A stretch of 64,000 bases of DNA, taken from Sacculina carcini (taxonomy: Eukaryota; Arthropoda; Thecostraca; Sacculinidae). Positions within the stretch are counted from its first letter, which is position 1, and each line of letters opens with the position of its first letter. Below are positions 42,130-54,108 of this stretch, piece after piece. The notes below the pieces were generated by a model. The model had not been told where the DNA came from. It saw nothing but the letters and a program-made list of their open reading frames with translations, and did not search any database. Location of the stretch: NCBI GenBank assembly GCA_916048095.2, contig OU696578.1, positions 5,605,007-5,669,006 of the forward strand. The letters are read 5' to 3'. The position numbers were made by a program, and so were the translations under genes.

Positions 42130-43140
42130 TGTGCAAGGAAATGTTGGATGTACGCGCTATGATAAGCCGCTGTGGTTTCACCAGGCAAGTTTTCTATGTG
42201 ACAGTTCTGGTATTAATCAAATTATTGTTGTATAATGGAGCTTGTAATCTAACCTAAGCTTACTATTCTGCAAAGACAACAAGGAGTAATATTTTGTAAC
42301 AAGGAAGGAATGATTTATCCAGTGATTTTGAGATCCATTGCATGTTCTGTTCACACGGAATGTTTCATCTTGGGAGTGTTTGCTCCACTAAATTTATTTC
42401 GTGAAAATTCTGGTCACCTAGCCGTAAAATACAGCACGATTCTCCAACATTACTCCGCCTCTAAAAACACCACTTAAGCGGAATTATCGTATTACAAAGC
42501 GGCGTTGCATTCGCATTATGTTCATCATATACAATTTGATGTTTTACAAATCAATTACATTTTGTCTGCTGTGGAATCGTACACATCGACCACGTAACAA
42601 AACAACACGCACTCTTGCATCCAGTGCTAAAATTAGCCTGTCAAACTACTCGAATATTCTCACAAACCGGTAATTATACGATTACATTCTACACCATCCA
42701 TGATGAACAATCAATCAGCGGTTGTCTTCCAGCTCGCAACTGTGACGTCAACACTTCCCTTGCACAGTGCATTATGTGCCGCGCTCACGGCATATCCCAT
42801 CACCAGACTTGCCATGTGATTTCATGTGATCACGAAAAATGCATATTCACATTAATTGACATTTCTAAGCAGAAAAAACATATAATTTTATTTTGACTGA
42901 ACAATATTGTCCAAATATATAATTGTGTGGTTCCTAGTGTTTCGCACACTGTCCCCGCACACTTCTCCTTTGCCTCTCTTCAGCTCCCCCACCGAAAAAT
43001 CCTGGCGCCGAAACTGCAGTCCTACCCTATCAGAAGCGCCCAATCGAGGTAAATCTTTCGCCACGTTCTACGAAACTTTCACCTCCCTGTCGCTAGATAC
43101 ATGCTTAAAATGCAAATAATCTACCAAAATGTCTAAAATA
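42130..43140. other. Unassigned DNA
   Basis: No gene recognised. The 93-codon frame 42615-42896 is Cys/His-containing but has no motif spacing I can name. Confidence 0.4.
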
Positions 43141-43395
43141 CCATAACCTAACCTAGTCTAACCAAATCTAGCCTAACCTAACCTAGCCTAACCTAGCCTA
43201 ACTTAACCTAATCTAACCTATACTAACCTAATCAAGCCTAACCTAACTTAAGCTAACCTCCTAACTTAACTTAAGCCTAGTCCTGTAGGCGCCCGCGAGC
43301 AGTGCCCATGAACGCCTGTCTGTACATGCACCTAGTTTTTTGTCGATTTTTTGTCGTGGCCAGCCTAGCCTAACCTAACCTAAAACTTGCCAAGT
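43141..43395. repeat. Degenerate (CCTAA)n block
   Basis: About 35 imperfect CCTAA or CCTAG units, the complement of TTAGG, in two patches (43141-43275 and 43362-43385). They look like interstitial telomere-type repeats that have decayed. Confidence 0.8.
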
Positions 43396-44454
43396 TTTAT
43401 TGTATGTTCATTTTAATTTTCTTGCATCTCCAATTTGTGTATTCTGTTGTATTACTTCCCAATTATTGCTTATATAATCACTGATAACACATGCCTTTAG
43501 TTTCACCAGCCTGATATTTTGGGTTGCTTCTTAATTTGATGAAATGATGAAAAACGGACTGCTATAAGATATTTCAAATGTAAATATTTACATTACAATC
43601 CTCAGAGCTAAAAATAAGATTTCATAGAAAAACAACATCCCAATTGAGTATCATTAGCATATCATTAGGGTGACTTTTTTGGTGCGCTAAAATCAAGAGT
43701 ATTTGCACTGAAAAGCTAATCAATGTTGTGCTAAAATATCACCAATATTAAATAATTAGGTAAGACAAAGTTAACATGAATTTTTATCCTGAAAATTACA
43801 TTTTGCGCCTTCACGTCTTTGTTTCCAATGTATTTTCAGCATTCACGGTTGTGCTAAGATTGTGTTTCAAATGCTTGTCTAGTCTGTCGAGTCCGTCGCA
43901 CTGATGCTTGGTAGTCACATATATATCTACAATATAATTTGATAGACTCACTCAATGATTTCCGTAAATGTTGTAAAGTCCAATTGAGCCCTGCATATAA
44001 TATCATCATCTGAATACACGCCAATTATAGGCATGATCGGTTGAATCAGCCTGATGTTCCAAGTTTGCTCGTATAATATAAAAATTGAAGTATAAATTCA
44101 TTGCACAAATGCACGTGTCTATATCAGTCAGAATGTTATGTTTTATATTATACTGTCCATGTCTATATTATGTTTATGGGCGCGTGCACACGCAGAATGC
44201 TTAGCACCACACACGGAATCAGCGTAAAAACGGCATCTGTCATTATTTTCACAAATATAAAATTCTAAGAAATGTGAAAATTGACCCAACCTAATGTATA
44301 ACATGTGAAAAGTTATGATTATTGACCTAATTTATCGTAATTTCCTAAAAATTGGTTAAATTTGAACATTTAATCATATTCTTAATCAGCAAGTTAATAT
44401 GCGTCTTGACATTCTTGGGTTCCTAGAATATTTAAACAAAATTGGTCCAGTACA
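43396..44454. other. Unassigned AT-rich DNA
   Basis: No gene. A phrase like AATCAGCGTAAAAACGGCATCTG (44217-44240) recurs in diverged form at 44820-44842, so parts of this and the next gap may be one old repeat. Confidence 0.4.
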
Positions 44455-44462
44455 CATTGGAT

Positions 44463-44724
44463 CAGGGGTTCGTAACTTGGGGTTGCGAGCCTGGCTCCTG
44501 TGAGAAATTATAGAGCGTTTGTTTGTCCGAATGTTTAGCTATGCTTTATATTGTTTCCAGCAAGCAATACTTAAAGGAAACATAAGGGAACTGAAAGTTG
44601 TATGAATTGTTAATATTTCGTTGTTTTTTTTCCATTTCATGTATCTATCAAGAGTAGTGAAGATGCGAGGACTGATTGCTGATTGGAATAAGGTGCGAAT
44701 ACGGAAAAAGGTCAAGAACCACTG
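44463..44724. mobile_element. Short hAT-like MITE
   Basis: 262 bp. The left end CAGGGGTTCGTAACTTGGGG and right end (reverse complement CAGTGGTTCTTGACCTTTTT) are related inverted repeats. The flanks CATTGGAT (44455-44462) and CATTAAAT (44725-44732) agree at six of eight bases, as expected of an old hAT duplication. No coding content. Confidence 0.75.
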
Positions 44725-44732
44725 CATTAAAT

Positions 44733-45386
44733 TCATGTTTTATTTTAGATTTTTTCTAATTTTTCAATGCATGTTCTGAAGATTTGTTAAAGCTTGAGAT
44801 TTATTTTGATCATATTCGTAATCAGCGCAAAAACTGCATCTATCTTCGCTTAGACATAAATGAAATTCAAACAGTTTCAAATCCACCCGCCCTAATGGTC
44901 ACACGCTTTCAGATGCTTGTTTATTAAGTTTGTATTGCAAATACATAAACATAAGCTGCATTGTAAAACTTGACAACTTTTTTTTCTTCTTGTGTAAAAT
45001 AATTGTTCCGAAAACTCAACATTTGTCGTACACCCAAATAGTTTCCCTCAAAAATATAATTTGCAAAATTTGCGCTAAAACAAAAAATTGCTAAAATTTG
45101 CATTTATAACTTTTTTAATACTTACCTCAGATCAATGAAGGATCTTTGGGTTTATCCTTATGGATATAATCTCATTTGAATAAGGTTTATTTACAACAAG
45201 AGGTCACTCTATTTATCATTGATAGTTCTTGTCTGATAAAATCGAAGACTAACTGTCGCAGTCCAAAAAACTTCGAATCTGCGTATAAAAGCACTTGTGG
45301 CTGGTATAACGTGAGTGATGAAAACACGCCAACAATGTCCAGGCCGGCCCAGAAGAAGCCAGTCATTTATTGACACGACCATATAT
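44733..45386. other. Unassigned AT-rich DNA
   Basis: No gene or clear repeat beyond the diverged phrase noted at 44820. Confidence 0.4.
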
Positions 45387-45493
45387 TGCCCTAGGTCGGG
45401 GCGGAGCATTTCACGTCCAAGTCCACGTAGACCAATCAGGACTATACATGTGTGTGAGGTCTACGTGGCCTAATCTGAGCTCGACCCAGGGCA
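45387..45493. mobile_element. Palindromic MITE-like element
   Basis: Nested inverted repeats: TGCCCTAGGTCG (45387-45398) with CGACCCAGGGCA (45482-45493, one mismatch), and inside them CCACGTAGACC (45423-45433) with an exact GGTCTACGTGG (45458-45468). It is about 107 bp. No target duplication was identified. Confidence 0.65.
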
Positions 45494-46330
45494 GAGCAAA
45501 AGATTCAATACGTCAATAAATAAAAGAAAAAGTAATTAACGCGAGAACATACAAATATAAAAATTCAGATAAGTTATATAAGACAATAAAATTTAACAAA
45601 AAGATAATTATGCAAAACTTTCATTATTAACAAGACGTCATCACCTGTCGCCACAATGGTCCACAAAAGTTTAAAATTGCCGCGCTGATCCACAAACATT
45701 AACAATCGAAATATATAGACCAAATTGAGGAATATCAGCAATACATTATAAAGAGACAATAACAGTTATACAAAACATCAAATATTCAGGTATGTGCACC
45801 ACACTCTAGTTAACAGCAACAAAGTACATTTCCTCTTGCGCACAAGTACCCGTACAGAAATGAAAAATTCACTTGAAAATTGACAACAGCGAATGTAACG
45901 CCAAACAACAAAATGCTGATGAAAGCCACAAACGGAGACTAACATATCTGTGAGAATGCATGGTTGATGCGATAATGCCGTTTGATAACAAGAATTTCGC
46001 CCGCCTTTGAACACATTTTGTTAGCTGACCCAAGCGACATATGTAAATGGCGTTATCCACTTCCGAAATGCAATGCTCTCATTTCCAGTGATATTTCACT
46101 ATCCTCCCACAGACACCGACTCTAATATGTGCGTGTGTGCTTCACTCCACTGGAATCGGCGTCCCTTATCTCTCTCTCCTCTCTTCGACAATACATCATG
46201 GTTTTATCACGTCCGCCCATTCTCCTGTGCTGTGTACCTCGGCCCGAGCTGCCACCATTCTCCTGAACGACCCAGCGACTCGCCTAGTCTAACTCCGCCA
46301 TCGTGCCCATCTGAAATAACCCAACCGTTC
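45494..46330. other. Unassigned DNA
   Basis: No gene. Overlapping short frames at 45574-46060 show no family motif. Confidence 0.4.
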
Positions 46331-46334
46331 CCAG

Positions 46335-46480
46335 TAGGCGACACACACACGTACACACAAGCAAATCTACACACACACGCACACACACACACACACACAC
46401 ACATACAATCAAATATATACCCACATATATAAGCAAGCATACACACACACACATACACACATACAAGCAAGCATACATAC
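46335..46480. repeat. (CA)n-rich microsatellite
   Basis: The longest CA run is at about 46374-46402, with further imperfect CA/CATA stretches around it. Confidence 0.9.
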
Positions 46481-46593
46481 ACGCGTTTGGTAGCATGCGG
46501 CTGTCATATGTACTCGTGTTATTCCAGTTTCTTGAGGCTAAGATGCTTAGTGCGGAGTTTTGCTCCCGTGAGACTCAGTTGAGAGATAATTTC

Positions 46594-47545
46594 TTCTCGC
46601 AGAACAATTTGAACAAATTCAACACCAAGCTCAATGAAATGCTACCGAAATAGCGGAATTGAAGTTATTTATTTACTTGTTTGCTCATATTAATTCATAT
46701 TCATTGTTATAAATTTTCTAATTACTCATGTTTGTTGCGGTTTATGTTCTATTTATCCATATTTATGTATGTTTTTTCGATGTATTTATATTTATTGTAA
46801 GTTATTATATATTTAATATAAATAATTATTATTTATTGGATTGAAAATATAGAGTGTAATATGATCGATATATAGAGTGTAAAATATAGAGTGTAATATG
46901 ATATTTTGTATGATATTTATGATAATATGAATATAGAGTGTAATATGATAAATAAATAATTATTATTTATTGGATTGAAAATATAGAGTGTAATATGATC
47001 GATATATAGACTGTAAAATATAGAGTGTAATATGATCGATTGTTGTATGATGTTTAATTATATATTCAGTTTTTCTTTATTGAATCGAATTCCTTTTATT
47101 TTAATATTAAATAATACTTATTTATTGTTGGTTTTTGTTTTTCCATTGAATTCATTTTATTATTGGTCAATCCATATTGCATCATATTATTATTTATCTT
47201 TTAATTGTTGTTGATTGTTATTTGTTTACGTATTTGCTAATATTCATTCCTATTTACTCATATTTATTGTCGGTTGCCAGTCATTGAATCACATAGAAAT
47301 GTATTGTCAAATGCTGTTACTTATTCAAGTATATGGGCGGAGTGGCATTATGGAGTGTTATCGGACGGATTGTTCATTGTTATTGATTTTTTTTTAACTC
47401 TCTTTCTGTTTAGAACTCTTTTCTTTTTGAACTCCCTTGTTCTATGTCTTTGGGGCGCTTCCGGTACATGGGTTTTACAGGGCAGTAATAGTGATTACAC
47501 TCTTCCCATGCTACTGGGTTTGCCTGTAATTAATAATATTAATAA
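46594..47545 (+). mobile_element. LINE A, fourth copy, 3-prime end only
   Basis: It starts at the last RT codons (TTCTCGCAGAACAATTTGAA) and runs to the structured tail and (TAA)n-like end at 47530-47545. The tail has diverged from the other copies, yet ATGGG/CCCAT and AGTG/CACT pairs persist. Within it an 85-bp stretch is duplicated (46821-46905 and 46955-47039). Confidence 0.85.
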
Positions 47546-48409
47546 TAAAATTAATAATAATAGTAGTAATAATATTAATATTAATAATAAACTGGAGGTT
47601 ACATTGGGAAACAGTGTGGACAATACTGACTGTTCGTGTCTGCATATCAGAGTTTAGATTGAATGTGATATATGTGCGCGTGAACGTGTGTAACCGATCA
47701 ATAAAAATTATTATATATTGCACTCACTTTTCTACAAATAAATTTTTGTGTGCTATTCTTTCTGGCACTAATGCTAGCATTCATAGATGAGATAATCTTG
47801 CTATGAATGTTTCATGTTGGTTTCGCATAAATTCCAGAGCTATATCACCGCCCGCCCACCAAATATAACTTTCTAGATGCGCACACGCTTTATTCCAGTA
47901 CGTTTTTAATTGTCAATGTTCAGCTAACATGAGGCAAACGTTTTCTTAGAGTACTTGCATAAATGTGTTGTTTTTCATAGGCAACATGATTTATGGATCC
48001 GTTTATGCACAAAAATAGTCGGTACTATTCCAAATGACATTAACATGTGAGATTGATTAGAATGATAACAAGATAATAATGAGAATTTATCTTGCGTCAA
48101 GATTATATTAAAAATTTTCTCACTTTTCTATGAGATTATCGTGATAAATTTCAATTCTCCGTAAATATAGAGTGGAAGTGTTTGATGAAGTAGTTTTTGA
48201 ATTCAATTGCGTCATATCTTCTGTGAGACACATGCAAATTTCAACTGAGTTTCAAAGCGATTTCAACCTCAAACAATGCAATCTTGGTAGATTTTGCCGA
48301 ACAAAGAGTATTCCAATGAGAATCACTGCAAAGGAAATACGAAAGAGAATGCAACAAATTTGCACAGAAAAAAGGCATGATAAATAGAGCCTGACCCTTT
48401 CTGGATTAT
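47546..48409. other. Unassigned AT-rich DNA
   Basis: No gene I recognise. A 71-codon frame at 48172-48387 may belong to the LINE relic that follows. Confidence 0.4.
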
Positions 48410-48648
48410 ACACAACTGTCTCTCCTTTACAAATCTCTTATATTACCGCATCTAAATTATTATAATTTGATTTGGGGAATAAATTAAAAAACCAATCTAC
48501 TTCTTATCTTCAAATTGCAAAAAAATGGTCTTTAAGAATTATTCTCGGTCTTAGCAAATACGACAGCGTCACCAATAAATTTGAGGAGTTAAATCATCTT
48601 ACTTTTGATCAAATCATAAATTATAAATTATTATTCGGTCTTCAACAT

Positions 48649-48664
48649 GGTAGTGTCGACAAAA

Positions 48665-48748
<84 letters not shown>

Positions 48749-48974
48749 GACAATCATGGCGCAATGGACTCAATATGTAGAGGCTACAGTGCGATTGTGA
48801 TCAGCTGGTTATCGTACGATTGTTGTGTGATTTGACGTCGGCTACGCTCTTTTGGCGAGCTGACCAGGTAATGAGATTGATTCTAGGCTTTAGTCAGGTT
48901 AGGACAGTTGTAGTGTGAGGTTCTGTTGTTGTAATACACGTGTTGTTCCAGTTGGCTGCTTGGGCGACGCTACA
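48649..48974 (+). repeat. Left LTR of Gypsy fossil C, with expanded (TA)n
   Basis: 326 bp, of which about 76 bp (48668-48744) is an uninterrupted TA run. The right LTR has only about 14 bp of TA at the same place. Confidence 0.9.
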
Positions 48975-51633
48975 TAATTTGGCGACGAGGATTAATTGGT
49001 TAATTGGGTATTTCTGTATTGTGTAATAACACATGAATATGGAGGGCGTTCCACCACCACCAGCATTCCTTCCCAGTCCAGGGCCACCGGGTATGCCATG
49101 GGCAGATTGGCGGTTCGCATTTGAGAACTATATTTTTGCATGTGGTGGGGAGGCGTTTTCTACGGCAAGAAAACGAGCAATGCTCTTGCATTGTGTCGGG
49201 ACGGAGGCGCAACGAGTCTTCACTTCACTGCCGCCACTGCAGAAGATCGAAGGGGAAGATGACTTTGCGCACGTCATTCGCAAGCTTGATTCTTTCTACA
49301 GACCGCAGGTGAACGTCATTGCGGAAAGATACGCCTTCCGCCAGCGGCGCCAAGCATCACACGAAAGTACTGCGGAGAACGTAGCAGCGCTGAGAACACT
49401 GGTGGTAAACTGCAACTTCGGCTCACTGGAAGCTTAAATGATTCGCGACATGGTTGTAGAGTCAACCATTCATCCGGCGCTACGGGAAAGGTTTTTGCAG
49501 GGTCCGAAATTAACGTTGGACTCAGTTTTGTCGCAGGCGCAAGCTTTCAAGAGCTCCAGACACGAGGCGCGCCGCATGCGACCAGAAGCCGGCGCCACAG
49601 CCGAAGTGGTACAGCAGGTGCTACCAAAACCACCGACGCGCATAGCTCCTCCACACCGCAGGATGGCATGCTCGCACTGCGGTCGACAACACGACTCTCC
49701 GAGAACCGACTTCTGTCCGGCCCGCACCAGCGCGTGCAATAACTGTGGCCGTCAAGGTCACTGGGCCAAAATGTGTAGGTCCAAGAAGGCTCCATCGAAG
49801 CCGAAAAACGTCAAAGAGGTGACGATTCATACTTGCGAGCAGGTACACACCAACAAATTGATGTGCGACGTCCTCATTCGAGTGGACAGCGGCAAAAGCG
49901 CCAACGTCGAACTGCAAGTGGACACTGGCGCCAGCGTATCGGTGCTGAGCCTGCCGCTGGCGAGGACGCACTTCAAGGGCTCCGCCGTGTTGCCTATAGA
50001 CACCCGGTTGTTCGGCGTGGGTCGTCGGCCGATAAACGTCATCGGTACACTGCGCGCCGACGTCACGGTAAGGGGTCACACTGCATCGACGACTTTTTAC
50101 GTTATCGACACACCGTCGTCGGAAGGACTATTGGGCTTCGCTACGCTGGCAGATCTGGACCTGTCTATTCAGCCGGGCGGCGGCATTGTGGCGAAGGTCG
50201 CAGCGGAATCGCACGACAAGGAACTGCCTGCAATCCGTATACCGTATTCGTATACGATTGAACACATGCCAGGACACCGCATTCCCGGCGCCGATGCTCT
50301 GTCACGCCTTCCACCGCGGTAAGTGTCGACCCGGAATATGACGGGGACAATGGCGAAGTCATCGCTATGCTGGAGAGCTTCACCAGCATATCTCAGCAAG
50401 ATATGCGCAAAACAGCGCGTGACGACCCAGAACTAGTGGGGTTACGCAACTCGTTGGTCAACGGATTCCCCAGGTCAGCAAGGCAGTGTGACGCGTTGAC
50501 GAAACCTTATCATGCAATTCGGCACGAAGTCTCATCAGATGGCGACCTGGTGCTTCGAGCAGGATACCAGCTGGTCGTGCCGTCCAGTATCCGACCATCA
50601 TTTCTCGCACGCGCGCACTGTTCACACGACGGCATCGTAAGGACAAAACAGTACCTGCGTAGCATGTCCTGGTGGCCGGGGATGGATTCGGACGTCGAAC
50701 GTCTCGTGAATGAATGTCCTCAATGCCAGTTGAGCGACAAAATTTTGACTACACATCACCGACCGACGCCACTTACACCAGTGAGTCTGCCGGCAAAACC
50801 GTGGGAGAAAATCGACATCGACGTCGTGGGTCCAATTAACGGAGCACGGCACGACTGTCGCTTCGCTATTACATTGATTGACTATCATTCGAAGTGGGAT
50901 TAAGTGGCGTTAACATCGGACGTCAGTACACCACAGGTCATTCAATTCTTGGACCAGATCTTTTTCCGAGAAGGATATCCGGACGCCCTGGTGTCGGATA
51001 ACGGGCGCCAGTTTGGCCAGTTTACACGGCCGACAGATGAGGTTTTTGCTGCCGGTGACAGAGAAGCCTTCACGTCTGGACGTATTACGGCAGAGGGTGA
51101 CTCGCCAGCAACGACGCAACTGTCGCAACTACAATCGTCGTCAGGCGGCCAGAGATACTCAACTGAAGCCGGGAGATCGAGTGTGTGTACGTGTACAAGG
51201 TCATCTGCCAAAGACAGCACGAAGGTTTGGACAGCCACAGACCATCGTGGCTTGTCGGGGATCATTGCTCCGGTTGGAGGACGGGTCCGTCAGAAATCCT
51301 GCCCATCTGGCCAAGACCGAATGCGACGCGCATCGCGACGGTGACGTGACGACGACGGACGACGTTCTTCGGTGGCCACCGGAAGATTACGCTGCTGTCA
51401 CGAATGGAGACACGGACGACAGGCACGCCGATGATGACAGACGACGACAGGCCGACGCCGTGTCCGCCGAGGACGAATCGACGGATGCCACCGGTGCGGC
51501 CGAGATTCAGGAGCCGCCGCAGCCAGCGCCAGATATTCCGCCATCACCGCGAGGACGCATCCGCCGACGCCCCCGTAGATTCAACGATTATGTGATGTCA
51601 GATATATAGTTTGAATTTATGTAAGGGGGTATA

Positions 51634-51893
51634 TGTAGTGTCGACAAAATAATATATATATATTTGTGACAATCATGGTGCAATGGGCTCAATATGTAGA
51701 GGCTACAGTGCGATTGAGATCAGCTGATTATCGTACGATTGTTGTGTGATTTGACGTCGGCTACGCCCTTTTGGCGAGTTGACCAGGTAATGAGATTGAT
51801 TCTAGGCTTTAGTCATGTTAGGACATTTGTAGTGTGAGGTTCTGTTGTTGTAATATACGTGCTGTTCCAGTTGGTTGCTTGGGCGACGCTATA
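51634..51893 (+). repeat. Right LTR of Gypsy fossil C
   Basis: 260 bp, starts TGTAGTGTCGAC. It is the unexpanded partner of the left LTR. Confidence 0.9.
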
Positions 51894-52080
51894 AACATAA
51901 TAGCGAAAACCTACAATTGAGTAATCATTTTCGTGTTGCGAGAATTGGAAAAAAATTTTGACACAAGAGTTCACAATAACCTCGAAATTATTTGTTCATT
52001 CAAAATTGTTTGCTTCATTGATTTCCGCTTCGCCTTCCGAGAGTATGACATCATTACGGCAATCCTGTCACTGTCAAATC

Positions 52081-52970
52081 CTGTCACACTGTCACTGAAT
52101 CTGCACGCTCATGTCACGGATGTAGCAGCTGATGATCGATGAAGCATAGTTTTTCCTCATTGATTTTTAACTATTCCATTGTAGCGCGGCGTATTGTGAT
52201 CGCCTAGCCCGGACGTACTAGCTGCAATGACGCCACGCAGGGGGCGCGGGAAGCGCCGCTACTGGTTGCACTCCCGAACAACCGGTCTGCTCGGCGGAGA
52301 GGCCAAGCTGCCTTCGGTCCAGAGAGACCGAACCCGAGGCTGGGAGCACGAAATAGCGGACAAGTAGAGGAACGTGAGGTCCTCGTGCTGTGCAATACTA
52401 TTGGTGGGGGAAACACCAGCGTAAATCAGCACCTACTGACCGGATAGGTCCATATGCCCAAACGACCACACACTCGGAATAGCACGACCGTGTATTTGAT
52501 CGGTGAGACCGTCATAAAGAGCGGGGTTGCTATCGTGTTTTTTTATTCGGGTATAGTGAATGAAAAAACAACGTTGTGCGGAGGCACCAACCCAGAAGGA
52601 TTGTCGCGCCGCTAAGGATCGCTACCGAACACTGCGATGTCGTACTGCGGTTGTGGGCGCTCAATACACGGAATATAATGAACAATACACATTATCTAAG
52701 CGATTACATAAAGACATTGCCGTTTATGAGCTAAAGCTGAGTGCTGAGTATGACACATAAGCGAGCAGCACTGAAAACAACAACAACACGCAACTACGAC
52801 AATAAATGAATGAGCAAAAGCAATGCAACGACATACACTCATTGCATTGTCCCAGCACCATCTGGTGACAGGTCTGTCGTCGCCGTGCAGGCCACCGCTA
52901 CACCATCATGTGTCAGCATCACATGTAATTGAAATTATGTACATGTGATACGTTACCTTGCTTGTTTTTG
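52081..52970. other. Unassigned, GC-richer DNA
   Basis: 52200-52500 is clearly GC-richer than its surroundings and opens a 70-codon minus frame and a 66-codon plus frame (52560-52760), neither recognised. I compared it from memory with U1, U2, U4, U5 and U6 snRNAs and saw no match. Confidence 0.4.
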
Positions 52971-52978
52971 ACTATTGC

Positions 52979-53161
52979 CAGAGCCGTAGAAATCGCCCCC
53001 CGTACCCCCCGGCCGGGGGGCCCGAATGTTGAGGGGCCCCGTTGCTTCACGTATTATGGGATTATGTCTAATGAATACATTCATTATTTGGTGATTTATT
53101 TATAATGGGGGCCCCAAGTGTTGCCTTCGGTGGGGGGCCATAATTCCTCGCAACGGCTCTG
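52979..53161. mobile_element. Short hAT-like MITE with GC-rich core
   Basis: 183 bp. CAGAGCCGT at the left end and ACGGCTCTG at the right are exact inverted repeats. The flanks ACTATTGC (52971-52978) and ACTATAGC (53162-53169) agree at seven of eight bases. The core is rich in G and C runs (GGGGGGCCC, GGGGCCCC). No coding content. Confidence 0.82.
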
Positions 53162-53169
53162 ACTATAGC

Positions 53170-53660
53170 TTTCGAATTTAAATTGTGTTTTAAATTTTAA
53201 TTGTGTTAAATTGTGTCAATATTTGAAGTGTTTGAATTGTGTGATGCACATACTGTATTGTTTTATTAAATGACAAGCAAACAAACGACAGCGGCTTATG
53301 CTATATCTTGAAACTGATGTACTCTTATGAATGTTTCAGCTAAATTCATATTGTTCGTTCGTAAAAAATACCACACACTGATGTAGCGTGCAAAATTGTC
53401 ACCAATGCGTCAGTATATCACCGCTAAAGATTGTTATAAGTAATATTGTCGAATTTTCTAACTTAACGCTCTTTTGACACGTTTTTAGTTTTTGAACTGG
53501 TACGAGCTTGAAGACACAATTCAACTTACACGTTTATTTTTTTTAATTATTATCTGAACATGTGTGAAATGAGAGATTGTCTGACCACGAGTGGGATTTC
53601 AAATGTTTATAATAAACCGATGAATTTATGGGAAAAAATATTACTAGAATTAAAAGATTA
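53170..53660. other. Unassigned AT-rich DNA
   Basis: I see no gene or element boundary in it. Confidence 0.4.
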
Positions 53661-54108
53661 TACAGTCAAATTTCGCTACTATGCCACCCGTCCGGACTGA
53701 GCAAAAAGTGGCATAGTAGGGAAGGCTTGTAAAATGGGCCGTATATTCTAAAAGAAAACACTCTTATTATAAAACAGGTATATTTACTAAATTCATTCAT
53801 CAGTCTCAGTCGAAAACTGTCAAAATTCGTCTGCTGGCGCATCTATTTTTTTTTTTTTTTTTTTTTCCGCTCAAATTTATTTGCCATACATCAACATACA
53901 TGTGTACACCATATACATAATATCAAAGGAAACAACATAACAAGGTAATTTTAACAACTGAACATTTGTAGTGGAGTCAGCATCGAAAGCACTGCAGTCC
54001 TGTCTCAGATGTTGACCCCACAATCCGCGCAAATATGACATGAGTATAGAACACGATACACGATTCAGTCTGGAAATACACAACATCAATCACACACACG
54101 CATTACTA

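Larger units (their letters stand above)
48649..51893 (+). mobile_element. Ty3/Gypsy LTR element fossil C
   Basis: LTRs at 48649-48974 and 51634-51893, flanked by the 5-bp target duplication AACAT (48644-48648 and 51894-51898). Parts recognised are gag (from 49033), a CCHC zinc knuckle (CNNCGRQGHWAKMC near 49737), protease (VDTGASVSVLS near 49920), a short RNase H end, the integrase zinc region, the integrase core and a C-terminal tail to 51609. It is broken, with a handful of breaks. Leaving out the microsatellite, the LTRs differ at about 14 positions in roughly 245, near 94-95 percent by eye, so it is older than the element at 5325. Confidence 0.88.
48410..52080 (+). mobile_element. CR1-like LINE C-terminal relic (LINE H), split by Gypsy fossil C
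   Basis: Before the Gypsy element: LLYKSLILPHLNYYNLIWG near 48420-48478, LQIAKKWSLRIILGLSKYDS near 48505-48565 and INYKLLFGLQHG to 48648, all RT thumb motifs. After it (51899-52080) the reading is weak but includes LSNHFRVARI, fitting the next family block. One TAA interrupts the first part (48482). The LINE predates the Gypsy insertion. Confidence 0.65.

Noticed and set aside
41598-42257. Overlapping frames of 120-196 codons rich in Tyr/Ile, Cys/Val and His/Thr
   Set aside because: They follow (TA)n, (CA)n and (GT)n runs. The GC-rich part between shows no domain.
42615-42896. Small Cys/His-containing protein gene
   Set aside because: No regular metal-binding spacing, no neighbouring exon signals, and chance frames of this size are common here.
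52200-52500. A spliceosomal or other small RNA gene, suggested by GC content and short stems
   Set aside because: No match to the U1, U2, U4, U5 or U6 motifs that I know; no promoter elements seen.
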